A stretch of 64,000 nt of DNA from Solidesulfovibrio fructosivorans JJ] (GTDB taxonomy: Bacteria > Desulfobacterota > Desulfovibrionia > Desulfovibrionales > Desulfovibrionaceae), in contig NZ_AECZ01000001.1 in assembly GCF_000179555.1 (NCBI RefSeq), positions 186,001 through 250,000 of the forward strand. Reading direction: 5' to 3'. The position numbers and the translations under genes were made by a program. The notes under the pieces are model-generated. The model did not search any database and was not told the DNA's origin. It was given only the letters and a program-made list of their open reading frames with translations. This document shows, piece by piece, positions 1 through 9,200 of the stretch (its first letter is position 1; every line of letters starts with the position of its first letter).

Positions 1-182
1 TCCACCTGGACGCGGCCGAGGCCATGGCCGACGCCGCCCAGGCGGAAACTAGGCTGCGCCATCTGCTTGGGCGTCATGCCCTGGTGCTCCATCCCGACGC
101 CCAGCAAGCCGCCCGCGACTGCCTGGACGCCCTGGACCGCCTGGACAACCTCGGCCGCAAGGCCCGGGCGCTGGGGGTGTAG
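1..182 (+). CDS. C-terminal end of an unidentified protein (partial)
   Basis: An open frame (first full codon at base 3) runs in from the left edge and stops with TAG at 180-182, three bases before the ATG of the sliding-clamp gene. About 59 residues are visible, rich in Ala, Leu, Asp and Arg and predicted to be helical, with heptad-like Leu/Asp spacing near the end (CLDALDRLDNLGRKARALGV). No family is recognised. The tight spacing suggests it is in one operon with the following three genes of element 1. Confidence 0.5.
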   Translation, partial: HLDAAEAMADAAQAETRLRHLLGRHALVLHPDAQQAARDCLDALDRLDNLGRKARALGV

Positions 183-184
183 CC

Positions 185-1366
185 ATGCGCGATGCCACCC
201 TCTCCATTCTCCGCGACGACCTGCTGGCGGCCGTCTCCCGGGCCGCATCCGCCGTAGCGGCGTCGGCCAGGAAAAACACCATAAACGGTAACGTCTGGTT
301 CGACGCGTCCGCCAGCACGCACGGGCGGATCACCCTCACGGCCACGGACGGCACCCTGGACGTCCATTGTCGGCTGACGGCCGCTCCGGGATTCGATCCA
401 TTCCGCTGCGGCCTCCCGGCCAGGAAATCCCTGGATCTGGTTTCCCGCCTGCCGGCCGCCCCAATTATTCTTTCCCCGGACCCGGACGCCGGTATGCTGC
501 GCCTGCGCTGTGGCCGGACCCGGGCCAGCCTGCCCATGACCGACTGGCGCTACGCGCCGACGTTGGAGCCGCTGCCGGAAACGACCCATCCCCTCGATCC
601 GGCGCCGCTGGCCGCTGCCATTGCCGCTGCCGCGCCCTCGGCCGGTGACGAAGAGGAAGGCCTCGACCAGGTGCGCTTCACGCCTTTTGGCGAAGCCGGG
701 GCGCTTCGGGTCGAGGCACTGGACGGGCACCAGTTCGTGCGCGTGGACGTCCCAGGGCAGGGCGGCCAACAAGGCTGGTGGCGGGCCGTGCCCGACGCCT
801 TCGGCGTGGAGGCGCGGCGCATGGGCCCCGGCGCAAAATGGATCGAAACGGCCCGGGCCATGGCCGTCTCCGACAAGCGCCTGTTCTTCGTCGACGCCGT
901 GGGTTGGTGGAGCCTGCCCGTGCGGCGCGGCGTCTGGGTCGAAACGGACCGGCTCATGGCCAAGGTCGAGGACGTCTACGCCGTGGATATCCGCGCCCAG
1001 GTTTTCGCCGATGCGGCCGAACGGCTGGCCATCTACCTGCCCGAGGGGAGCAAGAATATGTGCCTCACCCTCGGCCAGGGCGACGCGTCCCTCTGCCTCC
1101 CGGCCGTGCGCGGCTTCGAGCCGTTGGAAACGCTGGCCGGTTCGGTTCCGCAAACCCTCCGCGTTATCGTTCCCGGCGTGGAGTTCGGACGGTTCCTGCG
1201 CCGCGCGCCGTCGGAAACGGTCCGGCTCTGCTGCGGCGGCCCGGTCCACCCCATCGGTGTTTTTCCGCTCCACGACGGCGGGAAGATCAGGGAAGGCTGG
1301 ACCGGGATTTTCATCGGCTGCGAGGATGACGTCGCGGCCTACACCAGCGAGGAGGCGGCGGCATGA
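185..1366 (+). CDS. DnaN-like sliding clamp homologue of a mobile element
   Basis: A 393-residue protein whose layout resembles DNA polymerase III beta subunit (sliding clamp). Residues about 6-65 match the first clamp fold (LSILRDDLLAAVSRAASAV, then LTLTATDG-like ITLTATDGTLDV). Residues about 80-125 match the clamp pattern of a small-residue/Lys helix, an LP turn and a GR-SLPM-W-Y segment. Length is close to the usual beta clamp. In family proteins the ring tethers polymerase to DNA. Similarity is by pattern only and the protein is divergent, so a replication role for a phage or integrative element is inferred. The stop overlaps the next start by ATGA, indicating translational coupling. Adjacent genes (HTH protein, integrase) support mobile-element origin rather than the host dnaN locus. 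Confidence 0.6.
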   Translation: MRDATLSILRDDLLAAVSRAASAVAASARKNTINGNVWFDASASTHGRITLTATDGTLDVHCRLTAAPGFDPFRCGLPARKSLDLVSRLPAAPIILSPDPDAGMLRLRCGRTRASLPMTDWRYAPTLEPLPETTHPLDPAPLAAAIAAAAPSAGDEEEGLDQVRFTPFGEAGALRVEALDGHQFVRVDVPGQGGQQGWWRAVPDAFGVEARRMGPGAKWIETARAMAVSDKRLFFVDAVGWWSLPVRRGVWVETDRLMAKVEDVYAVDIRAQVFADAAERLAIYLPEGSKNMCLTLGQGDASLCLPAVRGFEPLETLAGSVPQTLRVIVPGVEFGRFLRRAPSETVRLCCGGPVHPIGVFPLHDGGKIREGWTGIFIGCEDDVAAYTSEEAAA

Positions 1367-1563
1367 AAGCCGTCGCCCAGGCCCGGGCCGAACGCCGCTA
1401 CGTCAGGAAGCGTTGGCGGCGCTGCGCCCGGTGCGTCTATTTCCGCTCGCTCAATGGCCATGGGAACAACGTTTGTTCCCTGGACGGCGCGCCAACGCCG
1501 AAGACGGCGTATTGCAAAGAATTCACACCGACAAGGAGGCCGGAATGCAACCCCGTGAACTGA
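1363..1563 (+). CDS. Small Cys-rich protein of element 1
   Basis: A 66-residue basic protein with four cysteines (C-A-R-C near residues 21-24, then single Cys near 38 and 51), a spacing that could bind a metal ion as a zinc ribbon. The N-terminal third is strongly Arg/Lys-rich. Its ATG overlaps the stop of the clamp gene (ATGA) and its own 3' end overlaps the start of the HTH gene by 19 bases, so it lies in a compact operon. Function is unknown; nucleic-acid binding is a guess from charge and cysteine content. Confidence 0.5.
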   Translation: MKAVAQARAERRYVRKRWRRCARCVYFRSLNGHGNNVCSLDGAPTPKTAYCKEFTPTRRPECNPVN

Positions 1564-1907
1564 CCCAGGAAGAGCGTGATTGGATCGACGATTGGCTGCC
1601 GCGCCTCCCCATGCGGGTGGCCAGGGAAGCGGTCTACGAGGTCACCGCAGGCCTCATAAAACCGGCGACGTTGAGCAATGCCGACGCGGCCGGTACGGGG
1701 CCGGCCAAACGCTACAGTTTCGGACGCAAGAAGGTCGTTTACGACATGCGCGACGTACTGGAATGGTTTGTGCGTAAGCACGGCCTCAATCTGCAACGTG
1801 ATCTGGCCGGGATGGTGGCTTGCAAAGAACCTCGACGTCGGAGGCCAGCCAGGAAGGGCGAAGATGCGCGTACCGCTGTACCATCGCCGGAGTCTTATGC
1901 CGCATGA
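1545..1907 (+). CDS. HTH DNA-binding protein, excisionase/AlpA-like
   Basis: A 120-residue protein starting at ATG 1545, chosen because AAGGAGG lies 7 bases upstream. Residues about 20-70 look like the helix-turn-helix domain of small phage regulators and excisionases: a predicted helix, GLIKPATLSNADAAGTGP, KRYSFGRKKVVYDMRDVLEWF. Such proteins bind att sites or promoters. The C-terminal tail is basic. Its 3' end overlaps the convergent integrase gene by 122 bases, the usual neighbourhood for a recombination directionality factor. Role as excisionase is inferred from position and fold only. Confidence 0.6.
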   Translation: MQPRELTQEERDWIDDWLPRLPMRVAREAVYEVTAGLIKPATLSNADAAGTGPAKRYSFGRKKVVYDMRDVLEWFVRKHGLNLQRDLAGMVACKEPRRRRPARKGEDARTAVPSPESYAA

Positions 1908-2970
1908 GCTTTTGGATGCGGTAGAGTTCCACGTCGGCCAAAGCCAACCAAGAACCAAAAGTGTGGCGCAGACTATGAAACGTCAATTGCTGTCTTCTGT
2001 CCGTGACGCCGTCGTTCAGCCCGAGTGCGCGGGCCAGCCGGGTGAAGCGTCTGGACATCTCCCGGTCTCCATCGCGCGTCGTGCGGAAGATATGCTGCCC
2101 CGGCGCTATTGTCAGAAGCCGCTTCTGCAACATTGCGCGCACGCGGCTGTTGAGCGGCACCACGCCTCCGGGCTTTCCGTCAGCCTCGCGCACAGTCAGA
2201 AAACCAAGCTCAAGGTTGACGTCCGCCGGCATAAGCCTGTTGAGCTCTCCCAGGCGCAAACCGGTGTCAACGGCCAGGATGCAGGCATCGTGCAGGTCGG
2301 GGTTGCCCAGCTTACCCGCTGCGGCCAGGAACCGGTCGAATTCGTCGTGTGTGAAAAACCGTTCACAGGCGTTGTCGAGCCGGGGCAGCTTCACCAGGGC
2401 TACCGGGTTTCGCAGGGTGTGCAGCCCGAGACGTCCAAGATGGTTGAACGTCTTGCGCACGAGAGCCAGCACCTGCAAGGCTGTCGCCCGGCAATGGGAG
2501 GCGACCATCTTGTCACGCAACGCCTCGAGGACCTGTGGCGTCACCTCGTCGAGCGTAAGCGCGCCGATGACGGGGAAGATGTGCAGCTTCAGCCGCGTCT
2601 TGTCCGCCGCTGCCGACTTCTTCTCCCTCTCGGCCCAGGGGATGTAGTGAGCCTCGACCAACTCTTTGTAGGTCGCTCCGGCCGCGTTGCGCTGCTTCTC
2701 GGCCTGCTCCTGCTCCCGCGCCGCGATCCTGGCGGACTCGCGCTTTCCGGCCAAGGTAGCCGGTCCGTCTCCGGTCGTGTGGGCCCGTTGCAGCTCCGCC
2801 CGCATCTCGGAAGCCTTCTTGGCGTTCCAGCCCTCGGAAGCCCAGCCCAGCCCCTCCTCGTGCAGTATGCCGTCGCGTCGGTAGCGGATAGCGAAATACC
2901 GATCTGTAGAATTCCCGTCCTTCCTATATCGCACCCCGACGTATGCTGTTTTAATCCATTGTCTAGCCAT
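1786..2970 (-). CDS. Tyrosine site-specific recombinase (integrase of element 1)
   Basis: A 394-residue phage-type integrase. Catalytic signatures are visible: Arg in DTGLRLGELNRL, H-x-x-R in FHSLRHTFGS, His in LMRHKTPAM and the Tyr nucleophile in VQRYAHL. The N-terminal part has an AP2-like arm-binding start (YVGVRYRKDGN) and a SAM-like core-binding domain. Start ATG 2970 is chosen because the protein then begins MARQWIKTAYVGVRYR, typical for the family; upstream codons would run into the att region. The gene lies 138 bases left of the tRNA-Sec repeat at 3108 and faces away from it, as expected for the integrase at the right end of an island in tRNA-Sec. Two GGTCCCACT repeats sit immediately before its start. 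Confidence 0.93.
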   Translation of the reverse strand: MARQWIKTAYVGVRYRKDGNSTDRYFAIRYRRDGILHEEGLGWASEGWNAKKASEMRAELQRAHTTGDGPATLAGKRESARIAAREQEQAEKQRNAAGATYKELVEAHYIPWAEREKKSAAADKTRLKLHIFPVIGALTLDEVTPQVLEALRDKMVASHCRATALQVLALVRKTFNHLGRLGLHTLRNPVALVKLPRLDNACERFFTHDEFDRFLAAAGKLGNPDLHDACILAVDTGLRLGELNRLMPADVNLELGFLTVREADGKPGGVVPLNSRVRAMLQKRLLTIAPGQHIFRTTRDGDREMSRRFTRLARALGLNDGVTDRRQQLTFHSLRHTFGSWLALADVELYRIQKLMRHKTPAMVQRYAHLRPSWLASDVEVLCKPPSRPDHVAD

Positions 2971-2974
2971 TGCT

Positions 2975-2994
2975 GGTCCCACTCCGGTCCCACT
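2975..2994. repeat. Paired GGTCCCACT repeats before integrase 1
   Basis: GGTCCCACT occurs at 2975-2983 and 2986-2994, 11 bases apart, directly upstream of the integrase start. Read on the integrase strand this is AGTGGGACC, and AGTGGGAC also occurs inside the tRNA-Sec repeat near 3119. This resembles integrase arm-type or core-type binding sites; the role is inferred. Confidence 0.45.
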
Positions 2995-3107
2995 TTTTCC
3001 ATGTACATAGGGGACCATAGAGATGCACGTAAAGTGTCGAAGCATGGAATTCAAGTATTTTCAACGCATATAGATACACAGGGACGTCCGTCCAACGTCG
3101 AGCACAG

Positions 3108-3172
3108 GACTTCAAATCCAGTGGGACGTCGCGAGGCGTCCGGTAGGTTCGACTCCTATACGCTTCCGCCAT
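3108..3172 (+). repeat. Attachment site: 3' part of tRNA-Sec (left/shared copy)
   Basis: This 65-base segment begins at the anticodon stem-loop (GACTTCAAATC, anticodon TCA) and includes the long variable arm, T arm (GGTTCGACTCC), acceptor strand CGCTTCC, discriminator G and CCA (3169-3171) of a tRNA-Sec gene. The bases upstream do not contain the matching 5' acceptor strand GGAAGCG, so this is not a complete tRNA. It matches 18499-18563 with one mismatch. It is read as attR of element 1 and attL of element 2. Confidence 0.88.
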
Positions 3173-3234
3173 CATTGAATAATTTCCGATTCGTCGGTGC
3201 ATCCTAGCCCTCCATCTCCCCCCATATTGATTTT

Positions 3235-3279
3235 TTGCTCCAATTTTGCTCCACTTGCTCCAACAGAGAGGTGGAGCAA
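3235..3279. repeat. TTGCTCCA repeat cluster, left end of element 2
   Basis: TTGCTCCA occurs at 3235-3242, 3246-3253 and 3255-3262 in direct orientation, and as its reverse complement TGGAGCAA at 3272-3279, abutting the integrase ATG. The same set (three direct, one inverted) is present at the right end of element 2 (18348-18391). These are probably integrase or directionality-factor arm sites, and the last one overlaps the integrase ribosome-binding region, so binding could also repress the gene. Confidence 0.6.
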
Positions 3280-4299
3280 ATGGCTACATTTCGCAAACGC
3301 GGAAACCTCCAGTGGGAGGCCCGGATTCGCAAGCGCGGCTACCCCACGACGTGCAAGACCTTTGACACCAAGGCCGAGGCCGAGCAGTGGGCAAAAGGCG
3401 TTGAGACCGAAATGTCCAAGGGGCAATTCGTCTCGACCAAAGAGGCCGAGGGCTACACCCTTGGCGAATGTCTCGACCGCTACAAAGAAGAGTATCTGCC
3501 ACGGCTCAAAAACCCGCAAAGCGAGATATACCGGGCTGACCGCCTCAAAAAACGTGCCTTGGGCCTTCGGATCATGGCGACGATCCGCTCTAAAGATATT
3601 GCGGATTATCGTCGCGAACGGGAAAAAGAAGGTGTCTCGGCCAACACGATTCGCTTGGAGCTGGCGCTACTCTCGCGTCTTTTCAACTTCGCCAAAAGCG
3701 ATTGGGGCATGGAAAGTCTGACCAATCCGGTGCAACTTGCTGCCAAGCCAAAATTGCCGCCTGGGCGAGAAAGACGACTTGAACAGGGGGAAGAAGAGAA
3801 ACTTTTTGAAGCTATTGGCAATGACTTTGAATTTTCTGCAATAATAAAAATCGCTTTAGAAACGGCCATGCGTCGAGGTGAAATCCTCAAACTTACTTGG
3901 AAAGATGTTGACTTACGTAATAAGGCCGTATTTTTGCAAGACACAAAGAATGGAACATGCCGCACAGTCCCCTTGTCAAAAAAAGCCATTGAGGTGTTTC
4001 AAGGGCTCCATCGCCATATCTCAGGAAAGGTTTTTCCTAGTTGTACTGTCCCGCAGTCACTATCAAAAAAGATGGCAAAAGCCTGTCAAAGGGCCGGGCT
4101 GGCGGACTTGCGGTTCCATGATCTACGCCATGAAGCCACCAGCCGTTTTTTTGAGCATACGGACCTGGACGTGATGGAAATCAAGGCTATTACTGGACAT
4201 AAGTCATTGCAAATGCTTGCACGATATACGCATTTACGGACGGCAAACCTCGCAGCGAGACTGGATGGCGCGAAGCGTGGGGAAGTCAGGCATATTTAA
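3280..4299 (+). CDS. Tyrosine site-specific recombinase (integrase of element 2)
   Basis: A 339-residue integrase starting at ATG 3280 (MATFRKRGNLQWEARIRKRG, an arm-binding N-terminus typical of genomic-island integrases). Catalytic positions are visible: Arg in ETAMRRGEIL, H-x-x-R in FHDLRHEATS, His in ITGHKSLQM and Tyr in ARYTHLR. The gene begins 108 bases inside the att copy at 3108-3172 and points into the element, the standard layout for integration into a tRNA 3' end. It is not closely related to the integrase at 1786-2970, so the two islands carry different enzymes aimed at the same tRNA. Its C-terminal region is closely similar to the truncated copy at 5823-6206. Confidence 0.95.
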   Translation: MATFRKRGNLQWEARIRKRGYPTTCKTFDTKAEAEQWAKGVETEMSKGQFVSTKEAEGYTLGECLDRYKEEYLPRLKNPQSEIYRADRLKKRALGLRIMATIRSKDIADYRREREKEGVSANTIRLELALLSRLFNFAKSDWGMESLTNPVQLAAKPKLPPGRERRLEQGEEEKLFEAIGNDFEFSAIIKIALETAMRRGEILKLTWKDVDLRNKAVFLQDTKNGTCRTVPLSKKAIEVFQGLHRHISGKVFPSCTVPQSLSKKMAKACQRAGLADLRFHDLRHEATSRFFEHTDLDVMEIKAITGHKSLQMLARYTHLRTANLAARLDGAKRGEVRHI

Positions 4300-4362
4300 T
4301 TTTTTCCGAAATCAGCGATCAGGATGTGGCCTTGACTTTTAAATAGCTGCTAGGGAGCCTGC

Positions 4363-4989
4363 ATGGAGCCACGACAAATCAAAGGCGTCCTCTTCGATGC
4401 CTTCGGCACCTTGTGCCGCACCGAATCCCTCCGGCTTCCTTATCGTTCGATCATGAGGCGATGGGAGAAAGGGGCGGCTGATTGCTACCAAGCCATCATG
4501 ACGCGGGATGCGACCCTGGCGGAGTTCGCCAGTGAAGCTGGGCTACCCCAGGAAGAAAAGACTCTCCTCGAAACGCATGTGGCAGAGGAAGTACGCTCCA
4601 TGCGCCTCTTCCCCGAGGTTTCGCAAACGCTGCAAGCGCTCCGTGGACATGGCCTCAAGATCGCGGTGGTCTCCAATCTCGCCAAGCCCTACGGCGCGCC
4701 ATTTCTTGAGCTCCTGCCCTTTGCGCCGGATGCTCGTGCCTTTTCCTATGAAGTCGGCGCACGCAAGCCCGAGGCGCCAATCTACCGGTATGCCTGGGAA
4801 GGGCTCGGCTGTGTCCCAGACGAGCTCCTCATGGTTGGCGATTCGCTGCAAAACGACTATCAGGCCCCCCAAGCTCTTGGGCTTCATGCCTTATGGCTTG
4901 ATCGAAAGGCCGGCTCGCTCCAGAGCGAGAATGGGCATATTGTCCATTCCCTCCAGAGCGTCCTTGGCTACCTGGGGATCGTTAGTTGA
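4363..4989 (+). CDS. HAD-superfamily hydrolase
   Basis: A 208-residue haloacid-dehalogenase-like protein. Motif I is LFDAFGTL (nucleophile Asp near residue 12), motif II is VVSN near residue 104, motif III Lys is in ARKPEAPIY and motif IV is MVGDSLQNDYQAP. The cap is the short C1 helical type. The second motif-I acidic residue is replaced by Phe (DxF instead of DxD), as in dehalogenase or epoxide-hydrolase-type HADs rather than classic phosphatases, so the substrate cannot be assigned. It stands alone between the integrase and an AT-rich region and is probably cargo of element 2. Confidence 0.8.
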   Translation: MEPRQIKGVLFDAFGTLCRTESLRLPYRSIMRRWEKGAADCYQAIMTRDATLAEFASEAGLPQEEKTLLETHVAEEVRSMRLFPEVSQTLQALRGHGLKIAVVSNLAKPYGAPFLELLPFAPDARAFSYEVGARKPEAPIYRYAWEGLGCVPDELLMVGDSLQNDYQAPQALGLHALWLDRKAGSLQSENGHIVHSLQSVLGYLGIVS

Positions 4990-5160
4990 AATGCAGCTTT
5001 CTGATGAGGTAGCATGGGGGTCATTCGCAAAAGCGGGCTGAAACAGTGGGAAGGCCAAATTTGCAAGCTTTTCTAATTGGTTGTGCCTGTCTTAGCTATA
5101 ATGATGTAATTGATCCTACTCCAGTAGGAATATGTTTAAAGAATATTTTTTGGTGATTGT

Positions 5161-5511
5161 ATGCACATTAAAGAACATGAGGAACACTGTTTGAAGGTGC
5201 TGGGAAGTTCATTCACAGAGATTCATGAGTGGATGGATCAATATTATGAAGTCATAGATAATGTAGCACATCGCGTCGTCTTGCATCATCAATACGGTAT
5301 TGAGCTGGGCGTCTCTTTGTTCGGTGAGCCAGCCAGGAAGGCGCTTGAGTTACACGTTGTAGATGATTTTGAGTTTATCCCTGACACACCGGAAGATGTT
5401 GCCCAGATGATGCGAGATCAAGATTTTTTGACTCCAAGTGAAACCGATATCTTGATAAAAATAATAGGAACGAACTGGCCAGACATGCTCGATCAGTGGA
5501 ATGGCTTGTAG
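5161..5511 (+). CDS. DUF6915-like protein of unknown function
   Basis: A 116-residue acidic protein. The pattern H-x-H near the start, IHEWMDQYYEVIDNVAHR, then VLHHQYGIELGVSLFG resembles small proteins of the DUF6915 type, which share I-H-x-W-F/M-D, HR and HHxxGI motifs. No enzymatic motif is evident. The gene is noticeably AT-rich compared with the chromosome, consistent with transfer. It has no close neighbour on either side; its role in the island is unknown. Confidence 0.6.
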   Translation: MHIKEHEEHCLKVLGSSFTEIHEWMDQYYEVIDNVAHRVVLHHQYGIELGVSLFGEPARKALELHVVDDFEFIPDTPEDVAQMMRDQDFLTPSETDILIKIIGTNWPDMLDQWNGL

Positions 5512-5822
5512 ATATAAATGTGATCGAATGATGATAGGCACCATAGTATTATAAGTAGAGAAGTTGTCATGTCTACTACTATGAATTCATGCCTGTAACG
5601 ACCTAGGAAAAATCGGTTAAACTCATGACTGACATCTCTAGATCGTGTCATGGACTGGATGGAAATTTTTCAGTTCCTATCATTTCGTCGAAAGAGGATT
5701 TTCAGTTTAGCCGTTTACAAAGTCTTACTCACTCACATGGGGACGGCTGACCCGATCTTCATCAGGTTTGCACTTTGATATTTTGACGTCATCTTGCCCT
5801 TTAACTTATAGAAATTTTTCTC
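5512..5822. other. AT-rich stretch without a recognisable gene
   Basis: No supported coding sequence or RNA is visible. Base composition is low in GC. The right end joins a truncated integrase, so a deletion or insertion junction probably lies here. Confidence 0.4.
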
Positions 5823-6206
5823 AGAATAGTTCATGACACGCTCTTGTTTCTAACAACCAAGAACAGCGAGGCCAGAAAAGTCCCCCTTGCTGAAGGGGCG
5901 TTGACTGTCCTGCGCGAGCTGCCCCGAAGCTTGGACCAAGGGCCTGTATTTGGCCTTTTGCCGGATCAAATTACGGCGTCAATGAAGTATGCGTGCAAAA
6001 AGGCAAAGCTTGAAAACCTTCGCTTCCATGACCTCCGGCACGAGGCGACCAGCCGTCTCTTTGAGCTTACCGACTTGGGTGTCATGGAAATCAAGGCGAT
6101 AACCGGTCATAAGACGCTGCAGATGCTGGCGCGGTACACGCATTTGAGGACAGCGCGGCTTGCGGACAGATTGGCAGGGATGAAGAGGGGGATGTCGACC
6201 TTGTAA
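5823..6206 (+). pseudogene. Truncated tyrosine integrase, catalytic C-terminal part
   Basis: About 128 codons of an integrase catalytic domain remain: LTTKNSEARKVPL, RFHDLRHEATSRLFE, ITGHKTLQMLARYTHLRTARL. It retains H-x-x-R, the second His and the Tyr nucleophile but lacks the arm- and core-binding domains and the first catalytic Arg. The only usable start is a TTG at 5844 with no ribosome-binding site. It is very similar to the end of the integrase at 3280-4299 and is likely a relic of a related element. Confidence 0.75.
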
Positions 6207-6266
6207 ACCTAAGGTTTGATATTTTATACCCTCTGTCAGGACGTGTTTTGTGTGGCCATCTTGTCT

Positions 6267-9200
6267 TTAGCTTTCTAGCATGGCAATTGTCAGAAAGCGT
6301 TTAGAAAATTTGTATATGTCATACTGATTGAGTTTCGAGACGGCTTTTAATTGTTTTGTCGTCGGTTCGATTATTTGAACGTTGAGATGCTTGTCTAGAA
6401 CGGCTGCCATGAAGGAATGAATGAACTCACTCTTTTGACTTGAATCTTTGTCGTGTCGGTTTGGCTCATGGTAAACACGAAGTTTAATCAAGATAATGAG
6501 ATTTTTGTCTAGTTGTGTTAGTAGTTTAGAAAGAAATCTGCGGTCGCAATAAAGTGCTTTCCCCTCTTGCCGATTTTCACTGTCACCATATCCTTGCCAG
6601 CCGCCCCATCCATTGTATCTGAATACTGTTGAACCGCCTTTCTCCATCCATTTGTGCGACCAGGGCTTGGTTGCAACGAGTTTAAATCTGGCGATGATGT
6701 TCCTTGCTGGTCGATAAATCGACAGCGCCGACGAGGCTCCGAATGGGTCTTGAGCATCAAGAGCCTCCGACTGCTCGGTATGCGTAATCCACGGATCGCA
6801 AGGCTCCATACCATCGCTACGGAAACGCGGACTCTCGTCATCATCGAATTCATGAAATGGCAAGTACATATGGAAATGTGGAGACGTAATTATAGCCAAA
6901 GCCGCCAACTTCGCATGCGCAGGATCAACAAGAGACGACATGATGCCACAGTTAACATTATCTGGAGAGGACCACCATGCCTGCACGATAATCCCTTCAG
7001 GCGTTGAATCTTCGAGTCCAGCTAGCGATGTTAGGAATTGTTTGTCATTGATTGGCTGTTCGCGCTTGGTGTCTGAACTGCTGCTTGCTCTTAAATCGTT
7101 CAGCGCAACCAGCGGGTACCCGTCGGTCCCGTCAGAAATCCAGTGACCGTCATCTCGTGTGATGCTGTACTCCGCCAGCCAGTTCTTCCACGGATCGTCC
7201 AGAAAACTCTCGTCGGTAACAGGACGCTCTGACAACAGCCGTCCACTAACCACTGCAAGTGCATGCCATGCGAGATAGGCTCCGTGTGATTGATAGGACT
7301 CCTCTGTCGGCCGATAGTATCCGTGCCGACTGTATGGGCGTGGTTTGCCAGAAAAATCGTTCATTGAAGTCACCTCCGGCGCCCATATCCGAATCCAATC
7401 TCGGCAAAGGTCTTTTATCCGCCATTTAGGAAGTCCAAATACTCTGGCTAGTGCATCTATATTGTATTTTTCAAAATCGTAATCGAAATAGAAAGTTGGC
7501 TCTGGTCTAGGAATATCCTTGGGTCGCTCCCAGGGAAATTCACGTACGGCTTTTTCGCGAGTTTTGGCTAGTGGGAACATCGACACATTTGCTTTTGCAA
7601 TTCTCGAGAGTAACTTTTGTGTGTCCGCTCCACACTTCCCAGCGGCACAATGCCGCAACGCCTCACATGCAGCTTGACGTATCCCGACGTGAGGGAACGC
7701 GTCTTGGAAGGCGATGGTTTCCATCTTAGGACGAAACCGCGCCGCGATATCGTCTGGAAAATCCATTGCGATACGAGCAATCGCTATAAGGAACCAAAGC
7801 TGAGCATTATATTTGAAGAACGGGAGCGCTCTGTCCTGAAATGCGCCTGCATCAGTCTCATCAAAGAAGCCAAACATTCGTTCAATAACGCTCCATTGTC
7901 CAAATCTTGCCGCCGACCGAACGGCATGCGCAGCCCGCCAACGTTCTTTTGCTTTAGGCGATCCGAGGCAGAACCATATCAAGCCAGCGGCGATCTCATC
8001 GGAATCCGTGCCAGGGTTTAGTTCATCGCGCCATGCCCCATCGCCGATTTCGTCGACCAACCTTGCCGCTCCGCTATCAAGCAGACGCTCAAGGGCGTTA
8101 AGAGGAATTTCAGCTTCAGCTCGTTTTGAAATAATGGTGGCGATACTCAGCCACGTCATGGCAGAGGCGTCCAGTTGGCGAGTTGTGGCCGACTCAACCA
8201 AGACTATTGCGAGTTGATCAATTGGAGTACTTGTCACCTCCGATAGTTTGGAGATATCGGTCACTGTCCCCCATGTCTTGCCAAGCAACTCCTCTGCATG
8301 TTCTTTAACTAGCGGCAATCCGCAAGCGGAAAGGCATGAGAGCTGTGTTGGCGAGTCTTCTGTCCACTCGTCCTTTATCGCTTGTAAAAGATCGTTCTTT
8401 TCTGACAGACTTAGATTCCGTGCAGCTACGATTGTCTCAAGATGTTTGGCGCGATCAGCATAGGCGACTCGAGCGCGTACTTTTTTGAAGGCTTGGGATT
8501 TGTCGAAATTCCAACCTGAGCATGCCTTTAATTCTTCAGCAAAGCTTTCGAATGACGCGGTATCTATTGGGTCCAACTTGGCCAGAGCCTTGGCCACGTT
8601 AGCCTGACGCTCTTTTTCTTGCTTACGAATGAGTTTGCGATCCCTGGGAGGGGGAGGCGGAGAGTGACTATCCTTTTCGACTATTCTTGATTTGGTGTTT
8701 CGCTGCTCCAACAACGTGATGCGCTCGGAAATTGTCGCAGCGAGAGCCGGATCGGACTCCAATACCTCGCGAAGTTCGCAGAGATAGCGGTTAGCTGAAC
8801 GCCCAGGAAATGAATGCTCATACTGATCGAGTACTTCATGTAACATTGACTCGGTGGTGTTTTGCTCGGCCAAGGCATTCAATAAATCATTCCATCCCCA
8901 ACTCCAAAGGGGTTCCGGGCTAACCAGCCAGAGAAGTGAAACAGCATGGATAGGGCGCAGAGCACCTTCTTTCACCATATACGTTAGAGCTGACGGAAGT
9001 GTTAGACTCAGTTTAACGATGTCGCGGTCATGCCATCGAGCAATTTGCGCTAAATATGGAGCGCCCACTGCACGTGCAAACGCCTTGGCTGTCAGCGGCC
9101 AATGCCACTTGTCAGAGTCATAAACGTTGATCTCGCATATCTTGGCAAGCCGGAGCGCTAGATTTGGTTGTAGATGACCACCTCGCAGCGTAATGGCAAA

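Noticed and set aside
3108-3172. Complete tRNA-Sec gene
   Set aside because: The 5' acceptor strand and D arm are missing upstream of both copies; only the 3' part is present.
5161-5511. Antitoxin or immunity protein next to the STAND gene
   Set aside because: No HTH or immunity motif, and it is separated from the STAND gene by a pseudogene and on the opposite strand.
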